Shown here piece by piece: positions 35,006 through 42,699 of a stretch of 64,000 nucleotides of DNA. A program made the position numbers and the translations under genes. Under the pieces are notes generated by a model that made no database searches, was not told the DNA's origin, and worked only from the letters and a program-made list of their open reading frames with translations. The DNA comes from Mycobacterium sp. 155 (GTDB lineage Bacteria > Actinomycetota > Actinomycetes > Mycobacteriales > Mycobacteriaceae): positions 3,391,184 through 3,455,183 of the forward strand of contig NZ_KB892705.1 in assembly GCF_000373905.1 (NCBI RefSeq), written 5' to 3'. Each line of letters begins with the position of its first letter. Within the stretch, counting starts at the first letter, position 1.

Positions 35006-35869
35006 CTACCGGCGCGCGCGTAAGCTCGCCGCAGCCGAACGGACGGTGTCGGTGATGGTCGAGACCATCACGCTGTCCAGCTTCCAGCACTGCCAGTACA
35101 GCGGAACGTCGAGGTACTGGGGAGCGATCGGGACCCAGGAATCCTCGACGAGCTCCTCGGGGTACATGCCCCACCCCAACCCGGCGCGCACGGCCGCGCC
35201 GAATCCCTCTGCGGTAGGGATGAAGTGGGTAGGGCGGGCGATGTCTTTGCGGAACACCTTGCGTACCAAGCTGTCTTGCAACGCGTCGTCGCGGTTCCAC
35301 GCCAGTGACGGCGCCTGCGCGGCGGCCGCCGCGGTGAATCCGTCGGGCAGGTACCGGTCAACGTAACCGGCAGTGGACACGGGCACGTACCGCATGGCAC
35401 CGAGCGGGTACACGCGGCAGCCCGGCACCGGCCGGCGCTCGGTGGTCACCACGCCCATCACGACGCCTTCACGCAACAGTTGGGCCGAGTGGTCCTGGTC
35501 CCCGATGCGGATGTCGAACAGCACGCCGGGCAGTCGCGCCAGCACTGCGGTGAACCAGGTCGCCATCGAATCGGCATTGACCGCCAGCGCAATCCGGGTC
35601 CACGGGGCGGCATCACCACCCATCTCCGCCAGTGCCTCGGACTCCAGTAGCGCTGTCTGTGCAGCGAGCCTCAGGAGGGGAACTCCGGCCGTCGTTGCGA
35701 CGCAAGGCTTGTCCCGGACCACCAGAACCTGCCCCACCCGTTGCTCCAGGGCTTTGATCCGTTGGCTCACGGCTGACGGAGTGACATGCAGCCTGGCCGC
35801 GGCGGCGTCGAAACTGCCCGACTCGATCACGGCGGCCAGTGCGGCGAGTTGCTGGCCGTCGATACGCAT
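35006..35869 (-). CDS. LysR-family regulator, ArgP/LysG type
   Basis: The 287-residue protein belongs to the ArgP/LysG branch: MRIDGQQLAALAAVIESGSF, then the helix-turn-helix AAARLHVTPSAVSQRIKALE and a C-terminal effector domain with GWGMYPEELV. These regulators usually control the exporter lysE, sensing lysine or arginine, and lysE is usually divergent. Here no lysE is next to it: the divergent gene encodes an OhrR-like protein. The start at 35869 matches the family; the longer frame to 35983 is a poor extension. Confidence 0.85.
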   Translation of the reverse strand: MRIDGQQLAALAAVIESGSFDAAAARLHVTPSAVSQRIKALEQRVGQVLVVRDKPCVATTAGVPLLRLAAQTALLESEALAEMGGDAAPWTRIALAVNADSMATWFTAVLARLPGVLFDIRIGDQDHSAQLLREGVVMGVVTTERRPVPGCRVYPLGAMRYVPVSTAGYVDRYLPDGFTAAAAAQAPSLAWNRDDALQDSLVRKVFRKDIARPTHFIPTAEGFGAAVRAGLGWGMYPEELVEDSWVPIAPQYLDVPLYWQCWKLDSVMVSTITDTVRSAAASLRARR

Positions 35870-35955
35870 GTTCGAAGCTAACCACGGGCGCCACCGCCTT
35901 GGGCTCGGTGGCGGGCGGTCACCTGTTCGAGAAAGTGACGTACGAGATATTGATA

Positions 35956-35976
35956 GTGCCCTAACTATTAGGGTAC
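35956..35976. promoter_or_regulatory. Palindromic operator of the MarR/OhrR-like gene
   Basis: CCCTAA (35959–35964) and TTAGGG (35968–35973) flank CTA. The symmetry extends to 21 bp with one mismatch pair. It ends 9 bp before the ATG of the MarR-type gene, a classical place for autorepression. Confidence 0.55.
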
Positions 35977-35985
35977 TTTTCAATC

Positions 35986-36477
35986 ATGCCCGCACAGACC
36001 TCGGTGGAAGTCGATCCACTCGCCCTCGAACGGCAGGTCTGTTTCGCACTGGCCATCAGCAACCGGGCCGTGCAGGCCGTCTACCGCCCGCTGCTGGAAC
36101 CGCTGGGCATCACCCACCCGCAGTACCTGGTGATGCTGGCACTGTGGGATCACCACCGGTCGGCTGTCGGCGGCCTGCCACCGCTGTCCGTCAAGCAGAT
36201 CGCCGCGGCGTTACAGCTCGAATCCGCGACACTGTCACCGATGCTCAAGCGGCTCGAGACGCTGGGCTTGATCACCCGTACCCGCAGCACGGGTGACGAA
36301 CGCTCGACCGACATCGGTCTGACCGACGCTGGGATCGCCCTGCGCGACCGGGCTTTGGAGATCCCGCCGGCCGTCGTCGCTCGATTGGGCGTCGACATGG
36401 CCGAGCTGGAGGAGCTGCACCGGGTACTCACCCGGATCAACGCCGCGGCACTGGCTGCCAACGCACTTACCATCTGA
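35986..36477 (+). CDS. MarR-family regulator, OhrR-like
   Basis: The 163-residue protein has a winged helix (LSVKQIAAALQLESATLSPM, then LKRLETLGLITRTRS) and, near the N-terminus, LERQVCFALAISNRAVQAVY, with C19 at the place of the peroxide-sensing cysteine of OhrR. OhrR represses the organic hydroperoxide reductase gene ohr and is released on cysteine oxidation. No ohr gene is adjacent; the next gene is a DUF5313 membrane protein, 14 bp downstream. A palindrome just upstream suggests self-regulation. Confidence 0.82.
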   Translation: MPAQTSVEVDPLALERQVCFALAISNRAVQAVYRPLLEPLGITHPQYLVMLALWDHHRSAVGGLPPLSVKQIAAALQLESATLSPMLKRLETLGLITRTRSTGDERSTDIGLTDAGIALRDRALEIPPAVVARLGVDMAELEELHRVLTRINAAALAANALTI

Positions 36478-36491
36478 CCCGAGGAGTCGTC

Positions 36492-36908
36492 ATGGCGAAA
36501 GATCGCCCCAATCCGATCCAGTACCTGACCTACGCGTACGGCCGGCGCCTACCCGATTCGATGCGCGAGTGGGTGGCGCACGACTTGGCCGACTACGGCG
36601 CGGTACGTCGTCACCTGATCCGGATGGCGATCCCGCCGCTGTTGGTCTTGGCGCCCCTGTGGCTGCTGCCGGCATCGCTGTACGTCCACACCGAGATGAC
36701 GGTGCCGATCTACATCTGGTCACTGTTGATGGCGCTGGCGCTGAACAAGGTGTGGCGCCGCCACCGGCTGGCTCAGCACAATCTTGATCCCAACCTGGTC
36801 GACGAGATCAAGTACAAGAAGGAAGCCCACATTCACGAGGACTACATCCGGCGCTTCGGACCTCGGCCGGAATCGGCCAAGTTCCAGGCGAACAGCAGCC
36901 CGTTCTGA
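36492..36908 (+). CDS. DUF5313 family membrane protein
   Basis: The 138-residue protein has the mycobacterial DUF5313 pattern: RPNPIQYLTYAYGRRLPDSM, WVAHDLADYGAVRRHLIRM, two membrane helices at about 51–88, and VWRRHRLAQHNLDPNLVDE. The function is unknown. It is 14 bp behind the OhrR-like gene in the same direction with GAGGAG before the ATG, so it is probably in that transcript, and may be part of the regulator's target. Confidence 0.8.
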   Translation: MAKDRPNPIQYLTYAYGRRLPDSMREWVAHDLADYGAVRRHLIRMAIPPLLVLAPLWLLPASLYVHTEMTVPIYIWSLLMALALNKVWRRHRLAQHNLDPNLVDEIKYKKEAHIHEDYIRRFGPRPESAKFQANSSPF

Positions 36909-37030
36909 ATCGACGCCAGCAAAAACAGGTACCGCACTACTCAGGCCTCCCATGCGGCCGAGCCGTGAGCATGAATCCATCGCGCACCCATGCTCGATCT
37001 CGCAGCCAGGCAGCGTTCCGGGGAGGATCT

Positions 37031-37588
37031 GTGGCCATCGATGATTTGGGTTGGCTTGCGGACGTCCTGCGGGCCGACGGGCTGACCGTGACCGAGATCG
37101 ACGGATGGCGCCGACGTGGCCACGGATACATCGACGACGTATGGGGCGTGGTGTGCCACCACACGGGGGACGACACCGTCGCCCCCGGCGCAGTTGCCGA
37201 CGGTACCGCCGACCTACCAGGACCGTTGTCGCACATACTCGTTGGCCGCGACGGCTCCGTCACTGTCATCGCCGCCGGCATCTCCTACCACGCGGGCCAC
37301 GGGTCGTACCCGGACCTTCCGGACAACAAGGCCAACGCACGCACCATCGGTGTCCACGCTGTCAGCGAAGGCAAGAAGCCCTATCCGCTGGAGCAGTACC
37401 TGGCTTATGTGCAGTGCTGCGCGGCGATCGTCGGCAGGATCGGGCAGCCCGCGTCGCATGTGATCGGACACAAGGAATGGGACCCGACCAAACACGACCC
37501 GTCGCTGAGCATGGACCAGCTCAGGGCCGATATCGCAGACCGGCTGCCCGACCGCACCCGGGACCGCGATCGGTACGGATGCCGGTGA
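37031..37588 (+). CDS. N-acetylmuramoyl-L-alanine amidase domain protein
   Basis: The 185-residue protein has an amidase_2 / peptidoglycan-recognition fold: WGVVCHHTGDD (first zinc His), SHILVGRDGSVTVIAAG, SYHAGHGSYPDLPDN, TIGVHAVSEG and SHVIGHKEWDPTKHDPSLSM (last zinc His and catalytic region). Such enzymes cut the peptide from muramic acid in peptidoglycan; similar domains are found in mycobacteriophage lysin A. No signal peptide is visible from the GTG at 37031, which has GGGGAGG upstream. An ATG at 36965 would add a basic, non-hydrophobic leader. No phage genes lie nearby. Confidence 0.82.
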   Translation: MAIDDLGWLADVLRADGLTVTEIDGWRRRGHGYIDDVWGVVCHHTGDDTVAPGAVADGTADLPGPLSHILVGRDGSVTVIAAGISYHAGHGSYPDLPDNKANARTIGVHAVSEGKKPYPLEQYLAYVQCCAAIVGRIGQPASHVIGHKEWDPTKHDPSLSMDQLRADIADRLPDRTRDRDRYGCR

Positions 37589-37624
37589 CAACTGCGCATC
37601 CGGCCGGCATCGTAGGCAGTTGAG

Positions 37625-38509
37625 TCAGGCGGTCTTCAGCAGCCGGCCAAGCTCGGATCGGCCGGCGTCGTCGAGCGGCAGCAGTGGCAGCCGTGGCACC
37701 CCCACACCCCGGCCCAGCAGGTCGAGACCACCCTTGACGGTGGTCGGCAGACCGCCCGCCACGATGAACTCCAGGAACGACTTGAGTTCGGTGTAGATGG
37801 CCTCGGCCTTCGTCCAGTCACCGGCCTGCGCCGCGGCATACAGGTCCAGGCACGGCTGCGGCAGCAGATTGGGTGCGGCCGTGCACCAGCCCCTGGCGCC
37901 CACCTTGAAAGCCTTGAGGATCATGGGGTTACTGCCGTTGTAGAACGGCAACCGGCCGTCGGTGAGTTCGGCCATGCGCTCCATGCGGGTGATGTCGCCG
38001 GTGGATTCCTTGACCATCGCGACGTTGTCGATCTCGTTGAACATCCGCACGAGCAATTCGGGGCTCATGTCGATGCCACTGGTCGCGGGGTTGTTGTAAA
38101 CCATGATCGGGATGTCGATCGCGGCGCCGACGTTGGCGTAGTGCTGGACGATCTCGCGTTCGGAGAGCTTCCAATAGGAGATCGGCAGGATCATCACGGC
38201 GTCGGCCCCGGCCTCCTGAGCGTACTGCGCGCGGCGAATTGTGTTGGCCGTGGTGAGATCGGACGCGCCGATGATGACCGGCACCTGGCCGGCAACCACA
38301 TCGATCGTAATGTCGACGACTGTGTCGAACTCAGACTCGGTGAGATACGCGGATTCACCCGTGCTGCCGAGCGGGACGATGCCGTGCGCGCCGGTGTCCA
38401 CCAATCGATCGACCAGTGCGGCGAGCCTGCCGGTGTCAACCTCGTCGTCGGCGGTGAACGGCGTGACCGGATACGCCAGGATTCCATGAATATCTTTGTC
38501 TTTTACCAT
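37625..38509 (-). CDS. DapA-superfamily aldolase/lyase (not DapA itself)
   Basis: The 294-residue protein is a class I, Schiff-base lyase of the dihydrodipicolinate synthase superfamily: GSTGE (48–52), the catalytic tyrosine Y138 in VYNNPATSG, and the Schiff-base lysine K167 in MVKESTGD. It sits 31 bp behind a class II aldolase gene and far from lysine genes, so a sugar-acid or keto-acid lyase is more likely than lysine synthesis. The exact substrate cannot be read. It is the second gene of an operon controlled by the palindromic promoter at 39.4 kb. Confidence 0.83.
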   Translation of the reverse strand: MVKDKDIHGILAYPVTPFTADDEVDTGRLAALVDRLVDTGAHGIVPLGSTGESAYLTESEFDTVVDITIDVVAGQVPVIIGASDLTTANTIRRAQYAQEAGADAVMILPISYWKLSEREIVQHYANVGAAIDIPIMVYNNPATSGIDMSPELLVRMFNEIDNVAMVKESTGDITRMERMAELTDGRLPFYNGSNPMILKAFKVGARGWCTAAPNLLPQPCLDLYAAAQAGDWTKAEAIYTELKSFLEFIVAGGLPTTVKGGLDLLGRGVGVPRLPLLPLDDAGRSELGRLLKTA

Positions 38510-38540
38510 GTTTCAGATTCCTCAGTGGTGATTGGACGGA

Positions 38541-39332
38541 TCAGCTGGTCAGGGCGTCGGGATGACGCACCAGGGCACGTCGCGCGTAGTAAGCGAAGTT
38601 GGCCTGGCTGCGCTTGGGCCGCAGAGTCCAGTCGTGGGCCTCACGGGCCAGCCTCGGGGGCAATTCGGCGATGGTGCCCGCCGCCATCGCGGCCAGTTGC
38701 AGTTTGGCCGCGCGTTCGATCAGCATCGCCAGCGAGCACGCCTCTTCGACGCTGGCGCCGGCGACCACGTGGCCGTGGTGTGCGAGCAGGATGGCCTTCT
38801 TGTCACCCAGTGCGGCACTGATGATCTCGCCCTCCTCGTTGCCCACAGGAACGCCGGGCCAGTCGGGCAGAAACGCGCAGTCGTCGTACAGCGGCGCCAT
38901 GTCCATCTGCGAAACCTGCAGCGGCACTTCGAGCATCGACAGCGCCGCGACGTGGAACGGATGGGTGTGCACGATGCACTCGACGTCCGGGCGGGCCCGA
39001 TAAATCCATGAGTGGAATCGATTGGCGGGGTTGGCCATACCTTGTCCGTCCAGGACGTTGAGGTCCTCGTCCACGAGCAGCAGGTTGGCATCGGTGATTT
39101 CGTCGAATCCGAGTCCGAGCTGTTGGGTGTAGTAGGTTCCCGGCTTCTCGGCCCGTGCCGTGATCTGTCCGGCCAGGCCCGAGTCATGGCCGGCGTCGAA
39201 CAGCGCCCGGCAGGTCAACGCCAGCTTCTGGCGCGTTGTCAGCGGGGAATCCTGCACGTGGCTCGACAGTGCGTCCAGCGCACGCTGCATCAACACCTGT
39301 TTCGAATCACCAAAGGTTGTAGTGACAGTCAT
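38541..39332 (-). CDS. Class II aldolase/adducin family protein
   Basis: The 263-residue protein has the metal site of the class II aldolase/adducin family: ECIVHTHPFHVAALS and LLAHHGHVVAG supply the histidines, and the conserved NRFHSWIYRARPDV is present. Members act on sugar phosphates or small keto/hydroxy acids. It precedes the DapA-superfamily gene, with which it should share a pathway. The start at 39332 (MTVTTTFGDS) fits the promoter at 39371–39400; the extension to 39365 would reach almost into the -10 box. Confidence 0.83.
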   Translation of the reverse strand: MTVTTTFGDSKQVLMQRALDALSSHVQDSPLTTRQKLALTCRALFDAGHDSGLAGQITARAEKPGTYYTQQLGLGFDEITDANLLLVDEDLNVLDGQGMANPANRFHSWIYRARPDVECIVHTHPFHVAALSMLEVPLQVSQMDMAPLYDDCAFLPDWPGVPVGNEEGEIISAALGDKKAILLAHHGHVVAGASVEEACSLAMLIERAAKLQLAAMAAGTIAELPPRLAREAHDWTLRPKRSQANFAYYARRALVRHPDALTS

Positions 39333-39369
39333 CTCCCATGCCTTTCCGAGGACTATTTGACACAATTAG

Positions 39370-39400
39370 GACGATAGGACACTTTGTGTCCTATCGTCAA
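39370..39400 (-). promoter_or_regulatory. Promoter of the aldolase operon covered by a perfect 29-bp palindrome
   Basis: GACGATAGGACAC (39370–39382) and GTGTCCTATCGTC (39386–39398) are exact reverse complements around TTT. On the minus strand, TTGACG (39400–39395) and TATCGT (39376–39371) are spaced 18 bases, a good sigma-A-type promoter 39 bp upstream of the aldolase ATG. A repressor bound here would cover both boxes. The XRE-cupin gene next door is the obvious candidate. A role as terminator of that gene is the alternative. Confidence 0.65.
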
Positions 39401-39427
39401 TAGTGTGTTGCGTAGCCCGGCGGCCGG

Positions 39428-39961
39428 TCAGCTCTGTCGGGAGCGGCCGAAGTCGGCCTGGGCGACCACGAACACCTCACTACGCGCCGAACCTCGCTGA
39501 CGGAGCTGGTGCGGGTGCGCGGCGTCGAAGTATGCGCAGTCGCCGGTATCCAGCATGATGACCTGGTCGGCGTAGCGCAGCTCCACCGATCCCGCGTGGA
39601 CGAACACCATCTCCTGGCCGACATGAGCCGGGTGCGGATGCTCACTGAACTCACGGGTGGGATGAACAATGAAGGGCGACATCGCCTTTCCGAGCATGCC
39701 GGCTGCGACAGCGTGGTAGCGGCCGGCTGGACGGTCCACCGCCCGGTCCACCGACAACGTCCCCACCTCGGGATCTTCGGAAAACAATTGCGCCACGTCG
39801 ACGTCGAGGACACGGGCCACCTTGATCGCCACGGCAATCGACGGCGTGGAACGCTGTCGTTCGATCTTCGACAGGTAGCTCTTGGTCAGCCCGGTCGCCT
39901 CAGCCAGTTCCTCAAGCGTCATGCCCCGTTGCTGACGCACTGAGCGCAGCAGAGCACTCAT
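39428..39961 (-). CDS. XRE-family regulator with C-terminal cupin domain
   Basis: The 177-residue protein has an N-terminal Cro/CI-type helix-turn-helix (LRSVRQQRGMTLEELAEATG, then LTKSYLSKIERQRSTPS; about 5–60) and a C-terminal cupin (EHPHPAHVGQEMVFVHAGSV, then DTGDCAYFDAAHPHQL; about 105–160), which would bind a small ligand or metal. Such proteins often repress adjacent catabolic operons. It is upstream of and co-oriented with the aldolase–lyase operon, separated by a palindromic promoter. Confidence 0.87.
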   Translation of the reverse strand: MSALLRSVRQQRGMTLEELAEATGLTKSYLSKIERQRSTPSIAVAIKVARVLDVDVAQLFSEDPEVGTLSVDRAVDRPAGRYHAVAAGMLGKAMSPFIVHPTREFSEHPHPAHVGQEMVFVHAGSVELRYADQVIMLDTGDCAYFDAAHPHQLRQRGSARSEVFVVAQADFGRSRQS

Positions 39962-40057
39962 CGCACCTCCTGCATTCCTGTCACCGCCAGCCGAGTTTAC
40001 CGAATCGCCGATCAGACACCAGGTGTCGTCGACGAAGCGGAAGTTTTCACGGGGAAC

Positions 40058-41074
40058 TCAGTCGGCACGCTCCGACGCGATGCTCCAGGGCGGGAACGGA
40101 TCAGCGAACCGTAGCCACGATTTTGGGCCTCCCTGGAACTCCTCGTCGGTCAGCATCGCATCGTCCAGTGCGGCACATAGGCCGTCAACGTCCAGATCCA
40201 GTCCGATGAACGCCAATTCCTGCCCGATCGCCAGCATCTCTTCGTCAACACCGAGGGTCCCGTCGACTGCAAGGGGAGCCAGCACGACCATGCGGCCGAC
40301 GTGATCCCACTGCGCGACAACGTTGGGCCGGCTCGCAAGTCGGCAGAATCCCACTGAGCGGATCACCTTCCCGAAGCAGCCTGATTCGATGGTGTAGAGC
40401 AGTCGCTCCATTCGGAACGGGTGCAGGGGACGCAAGTGCTCATAGCGCAGCGCGCTCACTCGCGTGTCGGTCATACGGGGATCGAAGTCGCCGTTGACGA
40501 GACGCACCCACCCCGGGCGGTCTTGGCCTGAGGTGTAGGGGGAGCTTGTCGGCGGAAACGTGAGATCGTCACCGTGCAGGCTCAGGTGCGCCTGCGGGCC
40601 GAGGTGACTGATAAGCGCCATCAAAGCCGATAGTTGCCCGGTGGGAAGCGATGTCCAGTTGACAAGCACCACGGCAGACGCGTATTCGATCTGCCGGGCG
40701 ATCAGTAGAGCAGCGGCGGTTACGTTGTGTCTGTTCACTGGTGACGTCACCACGTAGTCATCCCGATCAAGGTCATCGAGTAAGTGAACGGCGTCTACGA
40801 CACAGACGATGGCCACCAGACGAATGGGAACGTCACCTGCTGCGACCGCGCCAATCAGCCCCAGGACATCGGTATCGGCGGGGAACTCCACCACCGTGCC
40901 AGCGGCGCACTGGCGCCACCTGAGCAGGTCGATCGCCTCGCTGATCGGATCAGAATCGCCAAGATCGGGGACGGTGAGGAAACTCCGATTGGACATGACG
41001 GCCAATCCCTTGGCGTGACGCAGGCGCTCCGGTCCGCATGCCCCGACCACTGCGACCATGTCCACGACGTCCAC
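40058..41074 (-). CDS. CobW-like protein without a P-loop (Rv0106/Mrf type), Zur-controlled
   Basis: The 338-residue protein resembles the mycobacterial CobW-family branch of Rv0106: a central [20 protein letters not shown] and the CobW C-terminal domain ([20 protein letters not shown], then [20 protein letters not shown]). The N-terminus [17 protein letters not shown] shows no GxxGxGKT P-loop, and the G4 motif is NWTS instead of NKxD, so GTPase activity is doubtful. Related proteins are made in zinc limitation; one in M. smegmatis (Mrf) helps the hibernation factor bind zinc-free ribosomes. GGGGAGGA precedes the GTG. A Zur-like box is 52 bp upstream, shared with the L36 gene. Confidence 0.82.
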   Translation of the reverse strand: MDVVDMVAVVGACGPERLRHAKGLAVMSNRSFLTVPDLGDSDPISEAIDLLRWRQCAAGTVVEFPADTDVLGLIGAVAAGDVPIRLVAIVCVVDAVHLLDDLDRDDYVVTSPVNRHNVTAAALLIARQIEYASAVVLVNWTSLPTGQLSALMALISHLGPQAHLSLHGDDLTFPPTSSPYTSGQDRPGWVRLVNGDFDPRMTDTRVSALRYEHLRPLHPFRMERLLYTIESGCFGKVIRSVGFCRLASRPNVVAQWDHVGRMVVLAPLAVDGTLGVDEEMLAIGQELAFIGLDLDVDGLCAALDDAMLTDEEFQGGPKSWLRFADPFPPWSIASERAD

Positions 41075-41125
41075 CAGTGCCTGTCCTCCCCCGCTGTTTT
41101 CGCAGCCCGCTTGGGTTTCGTATTA

Positions 41126-41146
41126 TGATAATGATAATCGTTATCA
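41126..41146. promoter_or_regulatory. Zur-like box between the CobW-like and L36 genes
   Basis: TGATAATGATAATCG TTATCA (21 bp, no gap) is an AT-rich dyad (TGATAA…TTATCA) typical of mycobacterial Zur (FurB) sites, in a G+C-rich background. It lies 14 bp before the rpmJ GTG and 51 bp before the CobW-like GTG, so it could repress both divergent genes when zinc is sufficient. Confidence 0.8.
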
Positions 41147-41160
41147 ATAGGGAGGTCAGT

Positions 41161-41283
41161 GTGAAGGTCAGAGCGTCCATCAAGTCGCTGAAGAACCAGC
41201 CTGGGTCACAGGTGGTAAAGCGCAAGGGCAGGGTCTACGTGATCAACAAGCTCAACCCCCGTTTCAAAGGGCGCCAAGGCTGA
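41161..41283 (+). CDS. rpmJ: Alternative 50S ribosomal protein L36, zinc-free (C-minus) form
   Basis: The 40-residue protein [15 protein letters not shown]… ends [14 protein letters not shown], as in the YkgO-type L36. It has no cysteine at all, while the normal L36 has a zinc ribbon. Such C-minus paralogues replace the zinc form in zinc-starved cells and free zinc. GGGAGG precedes the GTG start. It diverges from the CobW-like gene across a Zur-like box. The other usual C-minus proteins (L28, L33, S14, S18) are not in the window. Confidence 0.93.
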   Translation: MKVRASIKSLKNQPGSQVVKRKGRVYVINKLNPRFKGRQG

Positions 41284-41537
41284 CTTGGCCGATTCTCGAT
41301 GAGGCACTATGGCCGTCGCGTCCGCGATGACTGCCGCACCACTAGCCACTGACACGAACGCCGGCAGCGACGAATGGTGCGGCACCTCTTGAAGATCCGG
41401 AGCCGACGAGCAGCAATGTCACGTCTGGAATGCAGCGCGTCCGGCGACGGCCGCCACGGTGCTGTTCATCCGGCACTGGTTCACGGCGCCAGACCGCGAG
41501 CGGCGTCTCCTTTTGCTCTTTCCGTATCAGCCATCCG

Positions 41538-42425
41538 TCATGCAATCGAGGCTTGGTAGATGGACTCGATTGACGCGTTGAGTGTTTCGTTGAACTCACC
41601 GTCGCTTTGATGCGCGGTGAGTCCGTCGAGTAGCACCCGGCTGAAGCTGGCAATCAATCCGGGGTTTCGACGCAATCGGTCGTTGGCGTCATCGCGACTG
41701 TATCCGCCCGAAAGCGCCACTACCCGTGCAACATTCGGGTGAGAAATGAGATCGTCGTAGAAGCCGTCAACCGTCGGGATGGTCACTTTGATACCGACCT
41801 TCGCGCTGCCCAACGACGAAAGCTTCGCTAGGAGTTCGGACTTCAACAATTCTTCAGCCGACGCCTTGTTGGGCGTGTGGATATCGACCTCCGGTTCCAG
41901 GATCGGTACCAGGTCGGCGGCAAGCACGCGTTCGCCCAGCTCGAACTGCTGCGCAACAACCGACGCTATGCCTTCGGGATCGGCAGCGTGGATCACGGAT
42001 CGCTCCTTGGTGCCGAACACACCCTGGTTACGTGCCCGGACCAGCAGATCGTCAAGGCCCGGAATCGCCTTCATCAACTGGACGCCGGATCGCTCTGCCT
42101 CCAGCCCCTTGTCGATCTTGAGGAACGGGACGATGCCCTTGACCTCCCCCAAATAGGCGGCGGGAGCCTTGCCGTCGATCGGGCGGTCGAGCGTGCCTTC
42201 GAACAGGATCGCACCGAGTACCCGGTCTCGGTTGAAAGCGGGGCTGGTGATGATGCGGGCGCGGGCCTGGTGGATGAGGTCGAACATCTCCGCCTCCGAC
42301 GAGTAGCCGGATTCGTCGATACCATAGTCACGCAACGCCTTCGGGCTGCTACCACCACTTTGATCGAGAGCAGCAACGAACCCTTTTCCCTGCTCGAAGC
42401 GACGTATCTGCTGCGGATCAGGCAT
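41538..42425 (-). CDS. fda: Fructose-bisphosphate aldolase class I (metal-independent)
   Basis: The 295-residue protein matches bacterial class I fructose-1,6-bisphosphate aldolases of the staphylococcal type: GKGFVAALDQSGGSSPKALR, IITSPAFNRDRVLGAILFE, IVPFLKIDKGL, VPILEPEVDIH and VKVTIP-like IKVTIPTVDGFYDDL with the Schiff-base lysine, ending VVALSGGYSRDDANDRL. It needs no metal, in contrast to the zinc-dependent class II Fba of mycobacteria. ATG at 42425 follows AAGGAGG. A Zur-like box lies 52 bp upstream, so it is probably induced on zinc starvation. Confidence 0.9.
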   Translation of the reverse strand: MPDPQQIRRFEQGKGFVAALDQSGGSSPKALRDYGIDESGYSSEAEMFDLIHQARARIITSPAFNRDRVLGAILFEGTLDRPIDGKAPAAYLGEVKGIVPFLKIDKGLEAERSGVQLMKAIPGLDDLLVRARNQGVFGTKERSVIHAADPEGIASVVAQQFELGERVLAADLVPILEPEVDIHTPNKASAEELLKSELLAKLSSLGSAKVGIKVTIPTVDGFYDDLISHPNVARVVALSGGYSRDDANDRLRRNPGLIASFSRVLLDGLTAHQSDGEFNETLNASIESIYQASIA

Positions 42426-42476
42426 CAAACCTCCTTGGGGACTGTGAGCGCAATTACGCTGCCAGCACCAGCTTAC

Positions 42477-42495
42477 TGATAATGATTTTCAATAA
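42477..42495. promoter_or_regulatory. Zur-like box upstream of the class I aldolase
   Basis: TGATAATGATTTTCAATAA shares its first ten bases with the box at 41126 and has the same AT-rich character. It is 52 bp upstream of the aldolase ATG, the same distance as the other box from the CobW-like start. Symmetry is weaker than in the first box. Confidence 0.65.
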
Positions 42496-42699
42496 GTGTA
42501 GCGGTAGTCGACCCCGCAACGATTGGATTCCATGAAGACCTTCGCGCGCACCCGGTCCACTGTCGGCGCATGACCGTCGGCGTGGCCCGACCCCTGGTCT
42601 GTTCACAGCGATCTCGCGGCACGCACTATTCGCACACTTACCTAGGCGACCTACTTTCGGAACTTGTAGCAGGCTCACGCAAGGAAGGAAAGTTGCGCC

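Noticed and set aside
37031..37588. Prophage remnant
   Set aside because: The amidase is alone; no integrase, holin, tail gene or attachment-like repeat is near.
41310..41393. A short plus-strand frame (MAVASAMTAAPLATDT…) after rpmJ
   Set aside because: No ribosome site and no homology; it would be 27 residues by chance.
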